A DNA stretch of 64,000 nucleotides from DAHUYF01 sp035553515 (lineage in GTDB: Bacteria > Pseudomonadota > Alphaproteobacteria > ATCC43930 > CGMCC-115725). The stretch lies in assembly GCA_035553515.1 (NCBI GenBank), contig DATNDG010000098.1, positions 15,280 to 79,279 of the forward strand, written 5' to 3'. This document shows, in pieces, positions 1 to 9,298 of this stretch; position 1 is the stretch's first letter; each line of letters opens with the position of its first letter. The notes beneath the pieces were generated by a model. That model ran no database searches. It was not told where the DNA came from and saw only the letters and a program-made list of their open reading frames with translations. The position numbers and the translations under genes are program-made.

Positions 1-2
1 TG

Positions 3-428
3 CGGCGCGTCTCGCGTGCAGGCATCATCCGTCCGGCGGCAGAGAGCGATGCCGCACAACGCATGATCGAGCGGCTGCAGATCCGCGCGCAAGGCCCGGG
101 CAGCCGCGTCGGCACGCTGAGCGGCGGCAACCAGCAGAAGGTGCTGCTCGGCCGCTGGCTGCTTGCCGATTGCCACATCATGCTGCTCTACGACGTGACG
201 CGCGGCGTCGATGTCGCGACCAAGCACGAACTTTACGAGCTGATAATGCGGCTGGCGCGGGAGGGGCGCTCCATCCTGTTCTACTCGAGCGACGCGGAGG
301 AGCTGGCGCGCCTTTCCCATCGCGTGCTCGTCATGCGCGAAGGCCGTATCGCCGCCGAGCTTTCCGGCGACGAACTCTCGGCCGAGACCATCGTTGCTGC
401 CGCGCTCAGAGACTCCGTTGCCGCGTGA
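3..428 (+). CDS. Sugar ABC transporter ATP-binding protein, C-terminal part (5' end outside window)
   Basis: The reading frame is open from the first bases, so the gene begins upstream of the window; only the end of the second nucleotide-binding domain is seen. The ABC signature LSGGNQQKV is typical of RbsA/MglA-type double ATPases that energise uptake of pentoses and other sugars. The Walker B region reads LLYDVTRGVDV instead of the usual LLLDEPTRGID, so the Asp-Glu pair is shifted or replaced by Tyr-Asp. The next two genes are RbsC-like permeases, and the first overlaps this gene, so the three form one operon. The periplasmic binding protein is presumably upstream. The family is certain; the sugar cannot be read from the sequence. 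Confidence 0.9.
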   Translation, partial: RRVSRAGIIRPAAESDAAQRMIERLQIRAQGPGSRVGTLSGGNQQKVLLGRWLLADCHIMLLYDVTRGVDVATKHELYELIMRLAREGRSILFYSSDAEELARLSHRVLVMREGRIAAELSGDELSAETIVAAALRDSVAA

Positions 429-1410
429 TGCCGCCAGGAGGCTGCGGCGCAGCCGGTCGAGCCATCGCCTCGGCCAGAACGCCGGACTGGTCCTGGTCTG
501 CCTGCTGCTCGCCGCCTGCATCCTGGGCTATTGCGCCATCTTCCATGTCTCGCAGCAGAGATTTCCCGGCAGCTTCGAGCTCACTTCGACGGTGAACAAC
601 ACCATGCCTCTGGCGATGGCCGCGTTGGGGCAGACCATCGTCGTGGTGACGCGCGGGCTCGACCTCTCGGTCGGCGGCATCATCGACCTGACGAACGCGA
701 TCGCCGCCGTGGCGATGGGCGAGAGCGCGGCAAGCATGGTCGGGTGGACGGTCGCCGTCCTGGCGATCGGCGCCGGCCTCGGCCTGATCAACGGGCTGCT
801 GGTGGGCGTCGGCCGGCTGCAACCGATCCTGGTCACGCTCGCCACGCTGTCGATCTTCCAAGGCCTCGCGATCTGGGTGCTGCCGCAGCCCGGAGGCGCG
901 ATCCCGCCCGCCTATTCCGACGTGCTGGCCAATGGCGACTACCCGGTGTCGCTCTTCTATGTCGTGCTGGCGGCACTGCTCTGGCACGCCTTCCGCCGCA
1001 GCGCGCTCGGCGTCGCCATCTTCGCCATCGGCAATGACGAGCAGGCGGCGGCCGCCAACGGTATCCGGCTGGTCCGCACCAAGATCCTGGCCTATGTCCT
1101 GGGCGGCATGTTCGCCGCTGCCGGCGGCCTCTTTCTCGCCGCCACCGCCACGGCCGGCGATGCGACCACCGGCAACGGCTATACGCTCACCTCGATCGTC
1201 GCCGTCGTGCTCGGCGGCGTCAGCCTCTTCGGCGGCCGCGGCAGCGCCACCGGCAGCCTGCTCGGCGCCTTCGTCATCACCATGATCGTCAACCTCCTGT
1301 TCTTCGCGCATATCGATCCGCTCTATCAGGCCTTCTACGAGGGGCTCTTCCTCATCATCGCGGTCATCGCCTCTACCGGGGTCGGGAGCTATTTCAGGCG
1401 GAGAGGGTGA
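394..1410 (+). CDS. Sugar ABC transporter permease (RbsC family)
   Basis: This integral inner-membrane permease has about eight to ten hydrophobic segments and the BPD_transp_2 signatures GQTIVVVTRGLDLSVGG near the N-terminus and VLGGVSLFGGRGSATGSLLG near the C-terminus, which are characteristic of ribose/xylose-type permeases. It overlaps the end of the ATPase gene and the start of the second permease, indicating translational coupling. The start is uncertain: TTG at 394 and TTG at 418 are both in frame and neither has a good ribosome binding site. The paired permeases 394-1410 and 1407-2378 probably form a heterodimeric channel. Confidence 0.92.
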   Translation: MLPRSETPLPRDAARRLRRSRSSHRLGQNAGLVLVCLLLAACILGYCAIFHVSQQRFPGSFELTSTVNNTMPLAMAALGQTIVVVTRGLDLSVGGIIDLTNAIAAVAMGESAASMVGWTVAVLAIGAGLGLINGLLVGVGRLQPILVTLATLSIFQGLAIWVLPQPGGAIPPAYSDVLANGDYPVSLFYVVLAALLWHAFRRSALGVAIFAIGNDEQAAAANGIRLVRTKILAYVLGGMFAAAGGLFLAATATAGDATTGNGYTLTSIVAVVLGGVSLFGGRGSATGSLLGAFVITMIVNLLFFAHIDPLYQAFYEGLFLIIAVIASTGVGSYFRRRG

Positions 1411-2378
1411 TGAAGAAATCGATGGGTCGCTTCTTCACCCAAGAGCGGCGCCGGATCCTCTACGCCTATGCGGCGGCAGTGCTGCTATTTCTCGGCGGCG
1501 AGGCTGTGCGGCCGGGCTTCGCGAGCGTCGCCAGCATCGAGGCAGTCCTCGTCGTTGCCACGTTTGTCGGGATCGTCGCCGCCGGACAGACCTTCGTCAT
1601 CCTGATCGGCGGCATTGACCTCTCGGTGCCCTGGGTGCTCAACGGCGCGGCGATCCTGCTCGTCACTGCGTCGCTCGGGCAGGACGCCCGCGCGCCCTAC
1701 GCGCTGGCGCTCACGCTCGGCATGGGGGCGGCGGTGGGTTTGCTGAACGGCGTGGGGGTCGCGCTCCTCGGCATCCCCGCGGTGGTGATGACGCTCGCGA
1801 TGAACGGCATCATGGAGGGGCTGACGCTGGGGCTAAGCGGCGGGCTCACCTGCACCGCCTGCGCCTCTTACGCGCCGCCGCTGGTGCAGGCGGCCATCCA
1901 CGGCAACCTTCTCGGCGTGCCGCACGCACTTTATCTCTGGCTCGCGGTGATTCTGCTCGTTTCCTTCGTGCTGAGCTTCACCGCGTTCGGGCGGAGTGCC
2001 TATGCGATCGGCAACAATCTGCGCGCCAGCTACCTGGCCGGCGTCAGCGTGACGGCGACGACGATAGCGCTCTACACGCTGAGCGGTCTCTTCTCGGCGC
2101 TCTCCGGCATCATGCTGGTGGGCTTCGGCGGCCAGGCATCGCTCGGCATGGGCGATCCCTATCTCTTCCAGTCGATCGCCGCGGTGGTCATCGGCGGCGT
2201 CTATATCCTGGGCGGCCGAGGGCATTACCTCGGCTCGGTCGCCGGCGCCATCAGCCTGGTGGCGCTCGTCAGCGTGCTGTTGGCGATGAATATGCCCGAT
2301 TACGGGCGCAGCATCATCTACGGCGTCATCATCCTGGTGCTGCTGCTGCTCTATGGGCGTGAGGAGAGCCGGTACTGA
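1407..2378 (+). CDS. Sugar ABC transporter permease (RbsC family), second subunit
   Basis: A 323-residue polytopic membrane protein homologous to the preceding permease. It carries GQTFVILIGGIDLSVPW near the N-terminus and AAVVIGGVYILGGRGHYLGS near the C-terminus, the conserved BPD_transp_2 segments. GTG at 1407 overlaps the stop of the upstream gene; an ATG at 1410 is also in frame. Together with the upstream ATPase and permease it forms an importer for a sugar-like substrate that is not identifiable here. It is the last gene of that operon; the next gene lies about 125 bases away and is unrelated. Confidence 0.92.
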   Translation: MMKKSMGRFFTQERRRILYAYAAAVLLFLGGEAVRPGFASVASIEAVLVVATFVGIVAAGQTFVILIGGIDLSVPWVLNGAAILLVTASLGQDARAPYALALTLGMGAAVGLLNGVGVALLGIPAVVMTLAMNGIMEGLTLGLSGGLTCTACASYAPPLVQAAIHGNLLGVPHALYLWLAVILLVSFVLSFTAFGRSAYAIGNNLRASYLAGVSVTATTIALYTLSGLFSALSGIMLVGFGGQASLGMGDPYLFQSIAAVVIGGVYILGGRGHYLGSVAGAISLVALVSVLLAMNMPDYGRSIIYGVIILVLLLLYGREESRY

Positions 2379-2503
2379 ACTTCCGGCGGGCTTGGCCAGA
2401 GTCCGACCATCGGGAAACGGGCCCGTTGAACGAGGCATCAGGTCTCCTGTAGCCTCGCTTCGGGCGTGACGGCGGGGAAATGGCCGCGGGCCCAGGGGAG
2501 CCG

Positions 2504-3079
2504 ATGAAACGTTCGCATTTCGGTGCGCGCGTAGCAGGGGGCTTGCTGCTCGCTTTCGCGATGTTGGCGCTGGCGCCGGGCGCGGCGGCCGCCGGTCTCG
2601 TCGATGAGGTCAAGCTCGGGCTGCTTGCGCACGATGTCGGGGTCCTCGGCGATCCCATTGAGCATGGCGCCGATGTGGTCGGCGAAATTCTCTTCGCCTC
2701 GCCGGATTTCCTGTCGATCATCGGCTCGCCGCGGCCGACCATCGGCGGCTCGGTCAACACTGCCGGCAAGACCAATTACGCCTATGCCGATCTTACCTGG
2801 ACCGCCACCCTCTGGCGTCCCGATCTGCAGGAGGGCGATGGCATCTATCTGGGCGGCTTCCTCGGCGGCGCGATCCACGACGGGCGGCTTCAGCCCGTCA
2901 ATCCCGGGAGCAAGGATCTCGGCACGCGCGGGCTTTTCCATCTCGGCGTCGAGGCGGGCTATCAGATCACGTCGACCTACAGCGTCGAAGGCTATTTTTC
3001 GCATCTCTCCAACGCCAACATCTCCCGGCACAATCCCGGCCTCAACAATGCGGGGTTGCGGCTCGGCTACAAATTCTGA
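2504..3079 (+). CDS. PagL-like lipid A deacylase / acyloxyacyl hydrolase
   Basis: The 191-residue product has a clear signal peptide (MKRSHFG then a hydrophobic stretch ending AAAAG) and a beta-barrel-like body ending in aromatic Phe. The C-terminal segment YFSHLSNANI...NPGLNNAGLRLGYKF matches the PagL family, whose catalytic His and Ser lie in an H-x-S motif (about H167 and S169 here). PagL removes the 3-O-linked acyl chain of lipid A in the outer membrane. ATG at 2504 is preferred over ATG at 2480 because it follows an AGGGGAG ribosome binding site directly and begins a proper signal peptide. It stands alone and converges on the oxidoreductase downstream. Confidence 0.85.
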   Translation: MKRSHFGARVAGGLLLAFAMLALAPGAAAAGLVDEVKLGLLAHDVGVLGDPIEHGADVVGEILFASPDFLSIIGSPRPTIGGSVNTAGKTNYAYADLTWTATLWRPDLQEGDGIYLGGFLGGAIHDGRLQPVNPGSKDLGTRGLFHLGVEAGYQITSTYSVEGYFSHLSNANISRHNPGLNNAGLRLGYKF

Positions 3080-3110
3080 GAAGGCGGCCGGCCCTAGGCG
3101 GCTCGCAGGA

Positions 3111-4274
3111 TCAGGCGACCCGCGGCATCACCTCGCGCCAAAAGCGATCGATGGATTTCATCAGGATGTTGTGGGGCACCAGGCTGTTGTAGGTGTAGCA
3201 GAAGAGCCAATCGACCGGGATGCGGCGGCGGATGCGCTCGAGATTGCGCGTCACTGTGTCGACCGTACCGACCAGCGCGTAGCCGAGCTCGACCGATTGC
3301 TCGGGCGTCGGCGCGGCGCCGGTGACGGGATCGATGATCCCCTTGCGGAAGCCAAAGGGCTCGAACCAGGCGCGGCCGGAGAAAATGCCGGAATCCTTCC
3401 ACAGCGCAATCGCCTCGGCATCGCTGTCGGCGATGATGACGTCGCGCAGCAGCCCCATGCCTTCGCCGCGCGGTCGGCCGGAGACCTCGGCGTAGACGTC
3501 GAAGAGCTTCCCCTCGTAGGTCGCATGCAGTGGCGGCAGGATGGCGGTGACGCCTTCCTTGGCGCACCAGCGGATGCTCGATTCCGAGCTGGCGAAGGGC
3601 TGAAAGACCGGTGGATGCGGCTTCTGCACCGGCTTCGGTACGACGCCCACTGCCTTCAGCACGCCATTCTCGACGCCGGCGCCCCAGGCGTTCGTTGCCT
3701 CGAGATTCCACGGCGTCTCGCCAGCCGGGATTTTCCAATACTTTCCCTGATAGGAAAGCATCGGCTCGGTCCAGCATTTCTTGATAATCTGGAAGCATTC
3801 CTCGAAGGCGGCGCGGTTGGCCGCATCGATCGCGTCGTGTTGATGCGGCAGCGCGCCGTGGATGCCATGGGTCTGCTGAGCCATGACGTCCACCCAGCGG
3901 CGCTGGTATCCGCGCGCAAAGCCGGCGCAGGCGCGGCCGCCGGTCATCTGGTCGAGGATGGCGATGTCCTCGGCGACGCGGATAGGGTTCGATGCCGGCA
4001 GCACGATGCCAAGCTGGCCGACGCGGATGCGCTTGGTCTGCAGCGCGAAAAAGAGATCGAGCAGCACCGGGTTGTTGGAGAGCTCGAAGCCCTCGATGTG
4101 GAAATGATGCTCGGTGAAGCTGACGGAATCATAGCCGAGCTCATCGGCGAGCCGCACCTGCTCCAGCACCTCGCGCAGCATCTGCTGATAGAGATCGCTG
4201 CGCAGTCCGGCCATTCCTGCTTCGATGTCGCGGCGATTGCCGACGCTCGGCAGATAGAACAAGGACGCCTTCAC
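3111..4274 (-). CDS. LLM-class flavin-dependent oxidoreductase (luciferase-like monooxygenase)
   Basis: The 387-residue protein has the bacterial luciferase-like fold signatures: ADELGYDSVSFTEHHF near residue 50, followed by a segment listing alternative substrates or chains (LGIVLPASNPIRVAEDIAILD) and GFARGYQRRW. Members bind FMN or F420 and oxidise aldehydes, sulfonates or other small organics; the substrate cannot be predicted. It is single, convergent with the PagL-like gene and separated by about 100 bases from the aminotransferase on the same strand, so co-transcription with that gene is possible. Confidence 0.88.
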   Translation of the reverse strand: MKASLFYLPSVGNRRDIEAGMAGLRSDLYQQMLREVLEQVRLADELGYDSVSFTEHHFHIEGFELSNNPVLLDLFFALQTKRIRVGQLGIVLPASNPIRVAEDIAILDQMTGGRACAGFARGYQRRWVDVMAQQTHGIHGALPHQHDAIDAANRAAFEECFQIIKKCWTEPMLSYQGKYWKIPAGETPWNLEATNAWGAGVENGVLKAVGVVPKPVQKPHPPVFQPFASSESSIRWCAKEGVTAILPPLHATYEGKLFDVYAEVSGRPRGEGMGLLRDVIIADSDAEAIALWKDSGIFSGRAWFEPFGFRKGIIDPVTGAAPTPEQSVELGYALVGTVDTVTRNLERIRRRIPVDWLFCYTYNSLVPHNILMKSIDRFWREVMPRVA

Positions 4275-4375
4275 GGACGCTCCTCCCTATTTTGTCTCGT
4301 TCCCGCCGTCGGATCATGGCAAAACTCGCCGGGGCTGTATACCGGCGGGTCGGCGCGCTCAGAGCGTTGCGACCA

Positions 4376-5707
4376 TCAGAGCGTTGCGGCGATCGCCGCC
4401 TCGACCGCATCTCCCAGCCGCTCCACCACCGCATCGAGCTCGGCCTCGGCGATGATGAAAGGCGGCGCCAGGACGACGTGATCGCCGCTCTTGCCGTCGA
4501 TGGTGCCGCCCATCGGATAGACCACGAGGCCGCGCTCGAAGGCCTGGCGCTTCACCGCCGCGTGGAGGCGGAGCGCCGGATCGAAGGGCGCCTTGCTGGC
4601 GCGATCGGCGACCAGCTCGATGGCGCGGAAGAGGCCGCGTCCGCGTATGTCGCCGACATGGCGATGATTGCCGAAGCGCTCCTGGAGCCGCGCCGCAAGG
4701 TGGTCGCCGCGCGCGCGGCATTGCGCGACGAGCCCGTCGCGCTCGAGCACCTGCTGCACGGCGAGCGCAGCGGCGCAGGCGATGGGATGGGCGACATAGG
4801 TGTGACCGTGCTGGAAGAAGCCGCTGCCACCGGCAATCGCATCATAGATCTGCCCGGCGACGAGCACGCCGCCGATCGGCTGATAGCCGCCGCCCAGCCC
4901 TTTGGCGATCACCAGCAGATCGGGCGAGATCTCCTCCTGCTCGCAGGCGTGCAGCGTGCCGGTCCGCCCCATGCCGCACATGATCTCGTCAAGGATAAGC
5001 AGCACGCCATAGCGGTCGCAGATATCGCGAATGCGCCGGAAGTATCCGGTCACCGCCGGAACGCAGCCGGCCGTCGCGCCGACGACGGTCTCGGCGATGA
5101 AGGCGGCGACGCTCTCGGGCCCGAGGCGCAGAATCTCGGCTTCGAGCTCGTCGGCGACGCGCCGCCCATAGGCCTCGTCGCTCTCGTCCTCTCCCTTGAA
5201 GTGGTAGGGAAAGCAGGGCGCAATGAGCGGCACGTCCATGAGCAGCGGCTGGAACGGCGCACGCCGCCACATATTGCCGCCGACGGCAAGTGCGCCCAGC
5301 GTGTTGCCGTGATAGCTCTGGCGACGCGAGATGAAGCGGCAACGCTGCTTCTCGCCGATCTCTAGGAAATATTGGCGCGCCAGCTTCAGCGCCGCTTCGA
5401 CGGCTTCCGAGCCGTCGCACACGAAATAGACGCGCTCGAGCCCGGGCGGCGCGCGGCGCACGAGCTGATCGGCGAGTGCCTCGGCGGGCTCGCTGGTGAA
5501 GAAGGAGGTGTGCGCATAGGCAAGGTGCTCGGCCTGACGCTCAATGGCGGCGAGGATTTCCGGATGACCATGGCCGAGGCAGGAGACGCCGGCGCCCGAG
5601 GACGCGTCGAGATAGCGCTTGCCGCTGGAATCCTCGATCTCGACGCCGAGTGCCGCGACCGCCACCGGCGTCAGGGCGCGCGTATCGCGCGGGAAGGTGT
5701 GGCGCAT
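4376..5707 (-). CDS. Class III PLP-dependent aminotransferase
   Basis: The 443-residue protein carries the class III signatures LILDEIMCGMGRTG and, about 25 residues later, VIAKGLGGGYQPIGGV with the PLP-binding lysine. The N-terminal segment GHGHPEILAAIERQ is also typical. Such enzymes transfer amino groups from omega-amino acids, diamines or similar donors. The frame is open further upstream (to about 6010), but that extension is arginine-rich and shadows another gene, so ATG at 5707 (MRHTFPRDTRALTP) is chosen. The divergent neighbours are a small SCP2-like gene and a hydrolase. The amino donor is unknown. Confidence 0.9.
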   Translation of the reverse strand: MRHTFPRDTRALTPVAVAALGVEIEDSSGKRYLDASSGAGVSCLGHGHPEILAAIERQAEHLAYAHTSFFTSEPAEALADQLVRRAPPGLERVYFVCDGSEAVEAALKLARQYFLEIGEKQRCRFISRRQSYHGNTLGALAVGGNMWRRAPFQPLLMDVPLIAPCFPYHFKGEDESDEAYGRRVADELEAEILRLGPESVAAFIAETVVGATAGCVPAVTGYFRRIRDICDRYGVLLILDEIMCGMGRTGTLHACEQEEISPDLLVIAKGLGGGYQPIGGVLVAGQIYDAIAGGSGFFQHGHTYVAHPIACAAALAVQQVLERDGLVAQCRARGDHLAARLQERFGNHRHVGDIRGRGLFRAIELVADRASKAPFDPALRLHAAVKRQAFERGLVVYPMGGTIDGKSGDHVVLAPPFIIAEAELDAVVERLGDAVEAAIAATL

Positions 5708-5864
5708 GCTGGCCTCCGCGACCGGCCCCGAGCCGCCTCCCGTCGGCGCAGAGGATGGTTGCGCCAAGCCGGGAATGACGCGAGGATAGAGCAAATCGTC
5801 CGGCCGGAGAACGGTCGGCCAGGCTGCGCCGCGAGGTTGCGGAGCGCCGCCGGGGAGGTCGAGG

Positions 5865-6281
5865 ATGACGGTCGAGACGGGAGAGGGCACGCTCGCCGCG
5901 GATCTGGCGGCTCGCGTCGAAAGCCTGCCGGCGCTGGTCAATGGCGATGCGCGGCTCGTCGAGCGTGGCCGCTTCCTCAGCGTCGATCTGCTCCTCGAAC
6001 TCGGTCGCACGCCCTATTACATCGCCATCGAGCACGGCCGCATCGCGTCGCTGGAACGCGGGCCGTTGCCGCTGCGCTCCTGGCGCTTCGCTATCCGCGC
6101 CGGAGAAGAAGTCTGGCGTCGCTTCTGGCGGGAGATGCCGGCGCCGGGCGAGCATGATCTCTTCGCGCTTGCCAAGCGAGGCCAGTTGAGCATCGAGGGT
6201 GATTTACATCCCTTCATGGCGAACCTGTTCTACTTCAAGGAGCTGCTCGCGGCGCCGCGCGGCCAAAGGAGCGCGGCCTGA
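5865..6281 (+). CDS. Small SCP2-like hypothetical protein
   Basis: A 138-residue soluble protein with no signal peptide. The second half (WRFAIRAGEEVWRRFW...HDLFALAKRGQLSIEGDLHPFMANLFYFKELL) has the look of SCP2/sterol-carrier-like domains, which bind lipids or CoA esters in a hydrophobic groove; this assignment is tentative. It lies two bases upstream of an alpha/beta hydrolase, so the two are almost certainly translated from one message and may act on the same hydrophobic substrate. Confidence 0.7.
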   Translation: MTVETGEGTLAADLAARVESLPALVNGDARLVERGRFLSVDLLLELGRTPYYIAIEHGRIASLERGPLPLRSWRFAIRAGEEVWRRFWREMPAPGEHDLFALAKRGQLSIEGDLHPFMANLFYFKELLAAPRGQRSAA

Positions 6282-6283
6282 GC

Positions 6284-7135
6284 ATGGCGGCGCCGCTCGA
6301 TCCGATCATCGGCCGCTACGTCCATGTGCGTCTCGGCGGTCGTGCGCATCGCCTCTATTTTGAAGAGGCGGGCAGCGGCATTCCGCTGGTCTGCCTGCAC
6401 ACGGCCGGTGCCGATGGCAGGCAGTTCCGCCATCTGATGACCGATGCAGAAATCACCGAGCATTTTCGCGTGCTGGCCTTCGATCTTCCGTGGCACGGCA
6501 AGTCGACGCCGCCCGAGGGTTGGGAGCACGAGGAGTACCGTCTCACCACGCGCTCCTACACGGAGGCGATCCGCGTCTTCTGCGCCGCGCTCGATCTCGA
6601 GAGACCGGTGGTGCTCGGTTGCTCGATCGGCGGGCGCATCGTGCTCAACCTGGCGATCGAGCATGCCGAGGAATTCCGCGCACTGATCGGCCTTGAAGCG
6701 GCCGATTTCCAGCAATCCTGGTACGACACCGTCTGGCTGCATCGCCCGGACGTGCATGGCAGCGAAGTTTGCGCCGGGCTGGTCTCCGGCCTGATGGCGC
6801 CCCAGAGCCCCGCGGCATCGCGCTGGGAGACGCTCTGGCAGTACATGCAGGGCGGGCCCGGCGTATTCAAGGGCGATCTCTATTTCTACCGCGTCGACGG
6901 CGATCTGCGCGACCGTGTCGGCCGCATCGACACGCGGCGCTGTCCCCTCTACCTGCTCACCGGCGAATACGATTTCTCCTGCGCGCCCGAGGACACGCTG
7001 CGCACCGCGCGGCAGATCGCCGGCGCCGAGACGGTGATCATGGAGAAGGTCGGGCATTTTCCGATGAGCGAGAATCCGGCGCAGTTCCGCCGCTATATCC
7101 TGCCGGTACTCGAGCGCATCCGCGCTCGAGCATGA
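6284..7135 (+). CDS. Alpha/beta hydrolase
   Basis: The 283-residue protein has the alpha/beta hydrolase hallmarks: an oxyanion loop region LVCLHTAGADGRQFRHL, the nucleophile elbow GCSIGG with Ser about residue 114, an acid in GEYDFSCAPEDT and a catalytic His in KVGHFPMSENP. It most resembles ester- or C-C bond-cleaving hydrolases of catabolic pathways. It follows the SCP2-like gene with a two-base gap and precedes a LivK-type binding protein by about 45 bases, suggesting an uptake-plus-breakdown operon for a small organic ester or amide. The substrate is not deducible. Confidence 0.88.
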   Translation: MAAPLDPIIGRYVHVRLGGRAHRLYFEEAGSGIPLVCLHTAGADGRQFRHLMTDAEITEHFRVLAFDLPWHGKSTPPEGWEHEEYRLTTRSYTEAIRVFCAALDLERPVVLGCSIGGRIVLNLAIEHAEEFRALIGLEAADFQQSWYDTVWLHRPDVHGSEVCAGLVSGLMAPQSPAASRWETLWQYMQGGPGVFKGDLYFYRVDGDLRDRVGRIDTRRCPLYLLTGEYDFSCAPEDTLRTARQIAGAETVIMEKVGHFPMSENPAQFRRYILPVLERIRARA

Positions 7136-7181
7136 AGGGCGGCAGGCAACGACAAAACAGCAACAGTCAGGGAGACAAGAG

Positions 7182-8384
7182 ATGAAATCGGGATTTCGCG
7201 GATTGATCGCGGCGGCGGCGCTAGTGCTCGCCGCAGGTAGCGCCCATGCCGCCGACGCGCTCAAGATCGGCGTGCTTACCGATATGAGCGGCCCCTATGC
7301 CGATGTCGTCGGCACGGGCACGGTGGCGGCGGTGAAGCTTGCGGTCGAGGATATGGGCGGCAAGGTGCGGGGCATGCCCATCGAGGTGGTCAGCGCCGAC
7401 ACCCAGAACAAGCCGGACGTGGCTTCGGCGCTGGCACGGCAATGGCTCGACCAAGGCGTCGACGTCCTGCTCGGCGGCAGCTCCTCGGCGGCGGGGCTCG
7501 CCATCCAGGCGGTGGCGAAGGAGAAGAAGCACATCTTCCTGATCACCGACTCCGCCTCATCGGACTTCACCGGCAAGCAATGCTCGCCCTACGGCATTCA
7601 TTTCGGCTACGACACCTACGCGCTCTCCAACGGCACCGCCAAGGCAATCGTGAAGCAGGGCGGCAAGACTTGGTACTTCCTCACCGTCGACTACGCCTTC
7701 GGCTATGCGCTGGAGCGCGACGCCTCGCGCTTCGTCGAGGCGGCCGGAGGCAAGGTGCTGGGCTCGGTCCGCCATCCGCTCGGCGCCAGCGATTTCAGCT
7801 CTTACCTGCTGCAGGCTCAGGCGTCGAAGGCGCAGGTCATCGGCCTCGCCAATGCGAGCACCGACGAGGTCAACGCGATCAAGGCGGCGAACGAATTCGG
7901 CATTACCGCGGGCGGACAGAGGCTCGCGGCGCTGCTCATCTTCATCACAGATGTCGAATCGCTCGGGCTGAAGACGGCGCACGGCCTCGATCTCACCACC
8001 TCGTTCTATTGGGATCTCAACGACAAGACGCGGGCCTGGACCAAGCGCTTCGTCAAGGCGCATGGCAAGATCCCGACCATGACGCAAGCCGCTGCCTATT
8101 CAGCGGTGCTGCATTACCTCCAGGCGGTGAAGGCCTCGGGGACGAAGGACCCGACGAAGGTCGCGGCGACGATGAAGGCAACGCCGATCAACGACATGTA
8201 CAACACGAACGTCAAGATCCGTCCCGACGGGCGCGTGCTCAACACGATGTATTTGATGGAAGTGAAGTCGCCCGCGGAATCGAAATATCCGCATGACGAC
8301 TACAAGGTCCTGGCGAAGTTGCCCGGCGACCAGGCGTTCCGGCCGATGTCGGAAGGCGGCTGTCCCTTCGTCGAGAAGAAATAG
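7182..8384 (+). CDS. ABC transporter substrate-binding protein (LivK/branched-chain amino acid type)
   Basis: The 400-residue periplasmic protein has an N-terminal signal peptide (MKSGFRGLIAAAALVLAAG to AHAAD) and the Peripla_BP_6 features LKIGVLTDMSGPYADVVGTG and WYFLTVDYAFGYALERD. Such proteins deliver amino acids, aromatic acids or other carboxylates to Liv-type ABC permeases. No permease or ATPase of that class is adjacent, so it is an orphan binding protein or serves a transporter elsewhere. It is downstream of the hydrolase on the same strand and preceded by a GGGAGACAAGAG ribosome binding site. It ends directly against the repair gene that converges on it. Confidence 0.92.
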   Translation: MKSGFRGLIAAAALVLAAGSAHAADALKIGVLTDMSGPYADVVGTGTVAAVKLAVEDMGGKVRGMPIEVVSADTQNKPDVASALARQWLDQGVDVLLGGSSSAAGLAIQAVAKEKKHIFLITDSASSDFTGKQCSPYGIHFGYDTYALSNGTAKAIVKQGGKTWYFLTVDYAFGYALERDASRFVEAAGGKVLGSVRHPLGASDFSSYLLQAQASKAQVIGLANASTDEVNAIKAANEFGITAGGQRLAALLIFITDVESLGLKTAHGLDLTTSFYWDLNDKTRAWTKRFVKAHGKIPTMTQAAAYSAVLHYLQAVKASGTKDPTKVAATMKATPINDMYNTNVKIRPDGRVLNTMYLMEVKSPAESKYPHDDYKVLAKLPGDQAFRPMSEGGCPFVEKK

Positions 8385-9296
8385 CTAGCGGGCCGCGGTG
8401 GCGCGAGCGACGCGCCGCCGCGGTGCCTGCGCTGGCGCCTGAGGCAGGCGCTGGCGGATCGTCAGCAGGCCGGCCCAGGGATCGCTCTGCAGACGCGCGA
8501 GCCGCCCGGGCACCGTGCGCAAGGTGAAGGCCGAGGGATCGAGGGTCGCGGTGAGCTCCTTCCAGTCGAGCGGGACCGCGACGGGCGCGCCGGCCCGGGC
8601 GCGTGTCGAATAGGGCGCGACGGCGGTCGAGGTCGGATCGTTGCGCAGATAGTCGATGAAGATGCGGCCTCGCCGGTCTTTCTTCGAGACGCGGGTGAGG
8701 AAGCGATCGGGCGCCGCCTCGGCAAGCGCCAGGGCCACTGCTTTGGCAAAGCCTTTCACTTCCGGCCAGCCCTGCCGGCGCTCGATCGGCACGACTACGT
8801 GCAATCCCTTGCCGCCCGTGGTCTTGGGAAAGCTCTCCAGCCCGAGCGCGGCGAGATGCGCGCGTACCGCATGCGCCGCTTCGACCACTTCGGCAAACCG
8901 CACGCCCTCGCCGGGATCGAGATCGAAGATGACGCGATCCGGTCGGTCCGGCCGGTCGGCGAGCGCGCCCCAGGGATGGATTTCGAGCACGCCCATCTGC
9001 ACCAGAGCAACGAGACCGGCCGCATCCCTGATGAAGAGGTACGGCTCGTCGAAGCCCGCAATCCGCACCTGCTCAAGCTCGGACGGGATGCCAGATCCGG
9101 CATGGCGCTGATAGAAGCATTTCTTTTGCCGCCCCGTCGGGCAGCGCACCAGCGTGATTGGCCGCTTCGCCACGTGGGGCAGCATCCACCCCGAGACCGT
9201 AGTGTAATACTCGGCCAGCTCGCCCTTGGTGATGCCTTGCTCGGGATAGAGGACCTTGTCGGGATGCGTGAGATGCACACCCGCAATCTCAGCCAT
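8385..9296 (-). CDS. LigD-type non-homologous end-joining DNA polymerase domain protein
   Basis: The 303-residue protein corresponds to the stand-alone polymerase (PolDom/primase-like) module of bacterial LigD. Recognisable segments are THPDKVLYPEQGITKGELAEYY at the N-terminus, VIFDLDPGEGV with the metal-binding Asp pair, SFPKTTGGKGLHVVVP and FIDYLRNDPTSTAVAPYS. These enzymes add nucleotides at broken DNA ends in Ku-dependent end joining. ATG at 9296 overlaps the end region of the ligase gene (stop at 9299-9301) so the two are coupled; the open frame further upstream only shadows the ligase. No Ku gene is visible in the window. Confidence 0.93.
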   Translation of the reverse strand: MAEIAGVHLTHPDKVLYPEQGITKGELAEYYTTVSGWMLPHVAKRPITLVRCPTGRQKKCFYQRHAGSGIPSELEQVRIAGFDEPYLFIRDAAGLVALVQMGVLEIHPWGALADRPDRPDRVIFDLDPGEGVRFAEVVEAAHAVRAHLAALGLESFPKTTGGKGLHVVVPIERRQGWPEVKGFAKAVALALAEAAPDRFLTRVSKKDRRGRIFIDYLRNDPTSTAVAPYSTRARAGAPVAVPLDWKELTATLDPSAFTLRTVPGRLARLQSDPWAGLLTIRQRLPQAPAQAPRRRVARATAAR

Positions 9297-9298
9297 CT

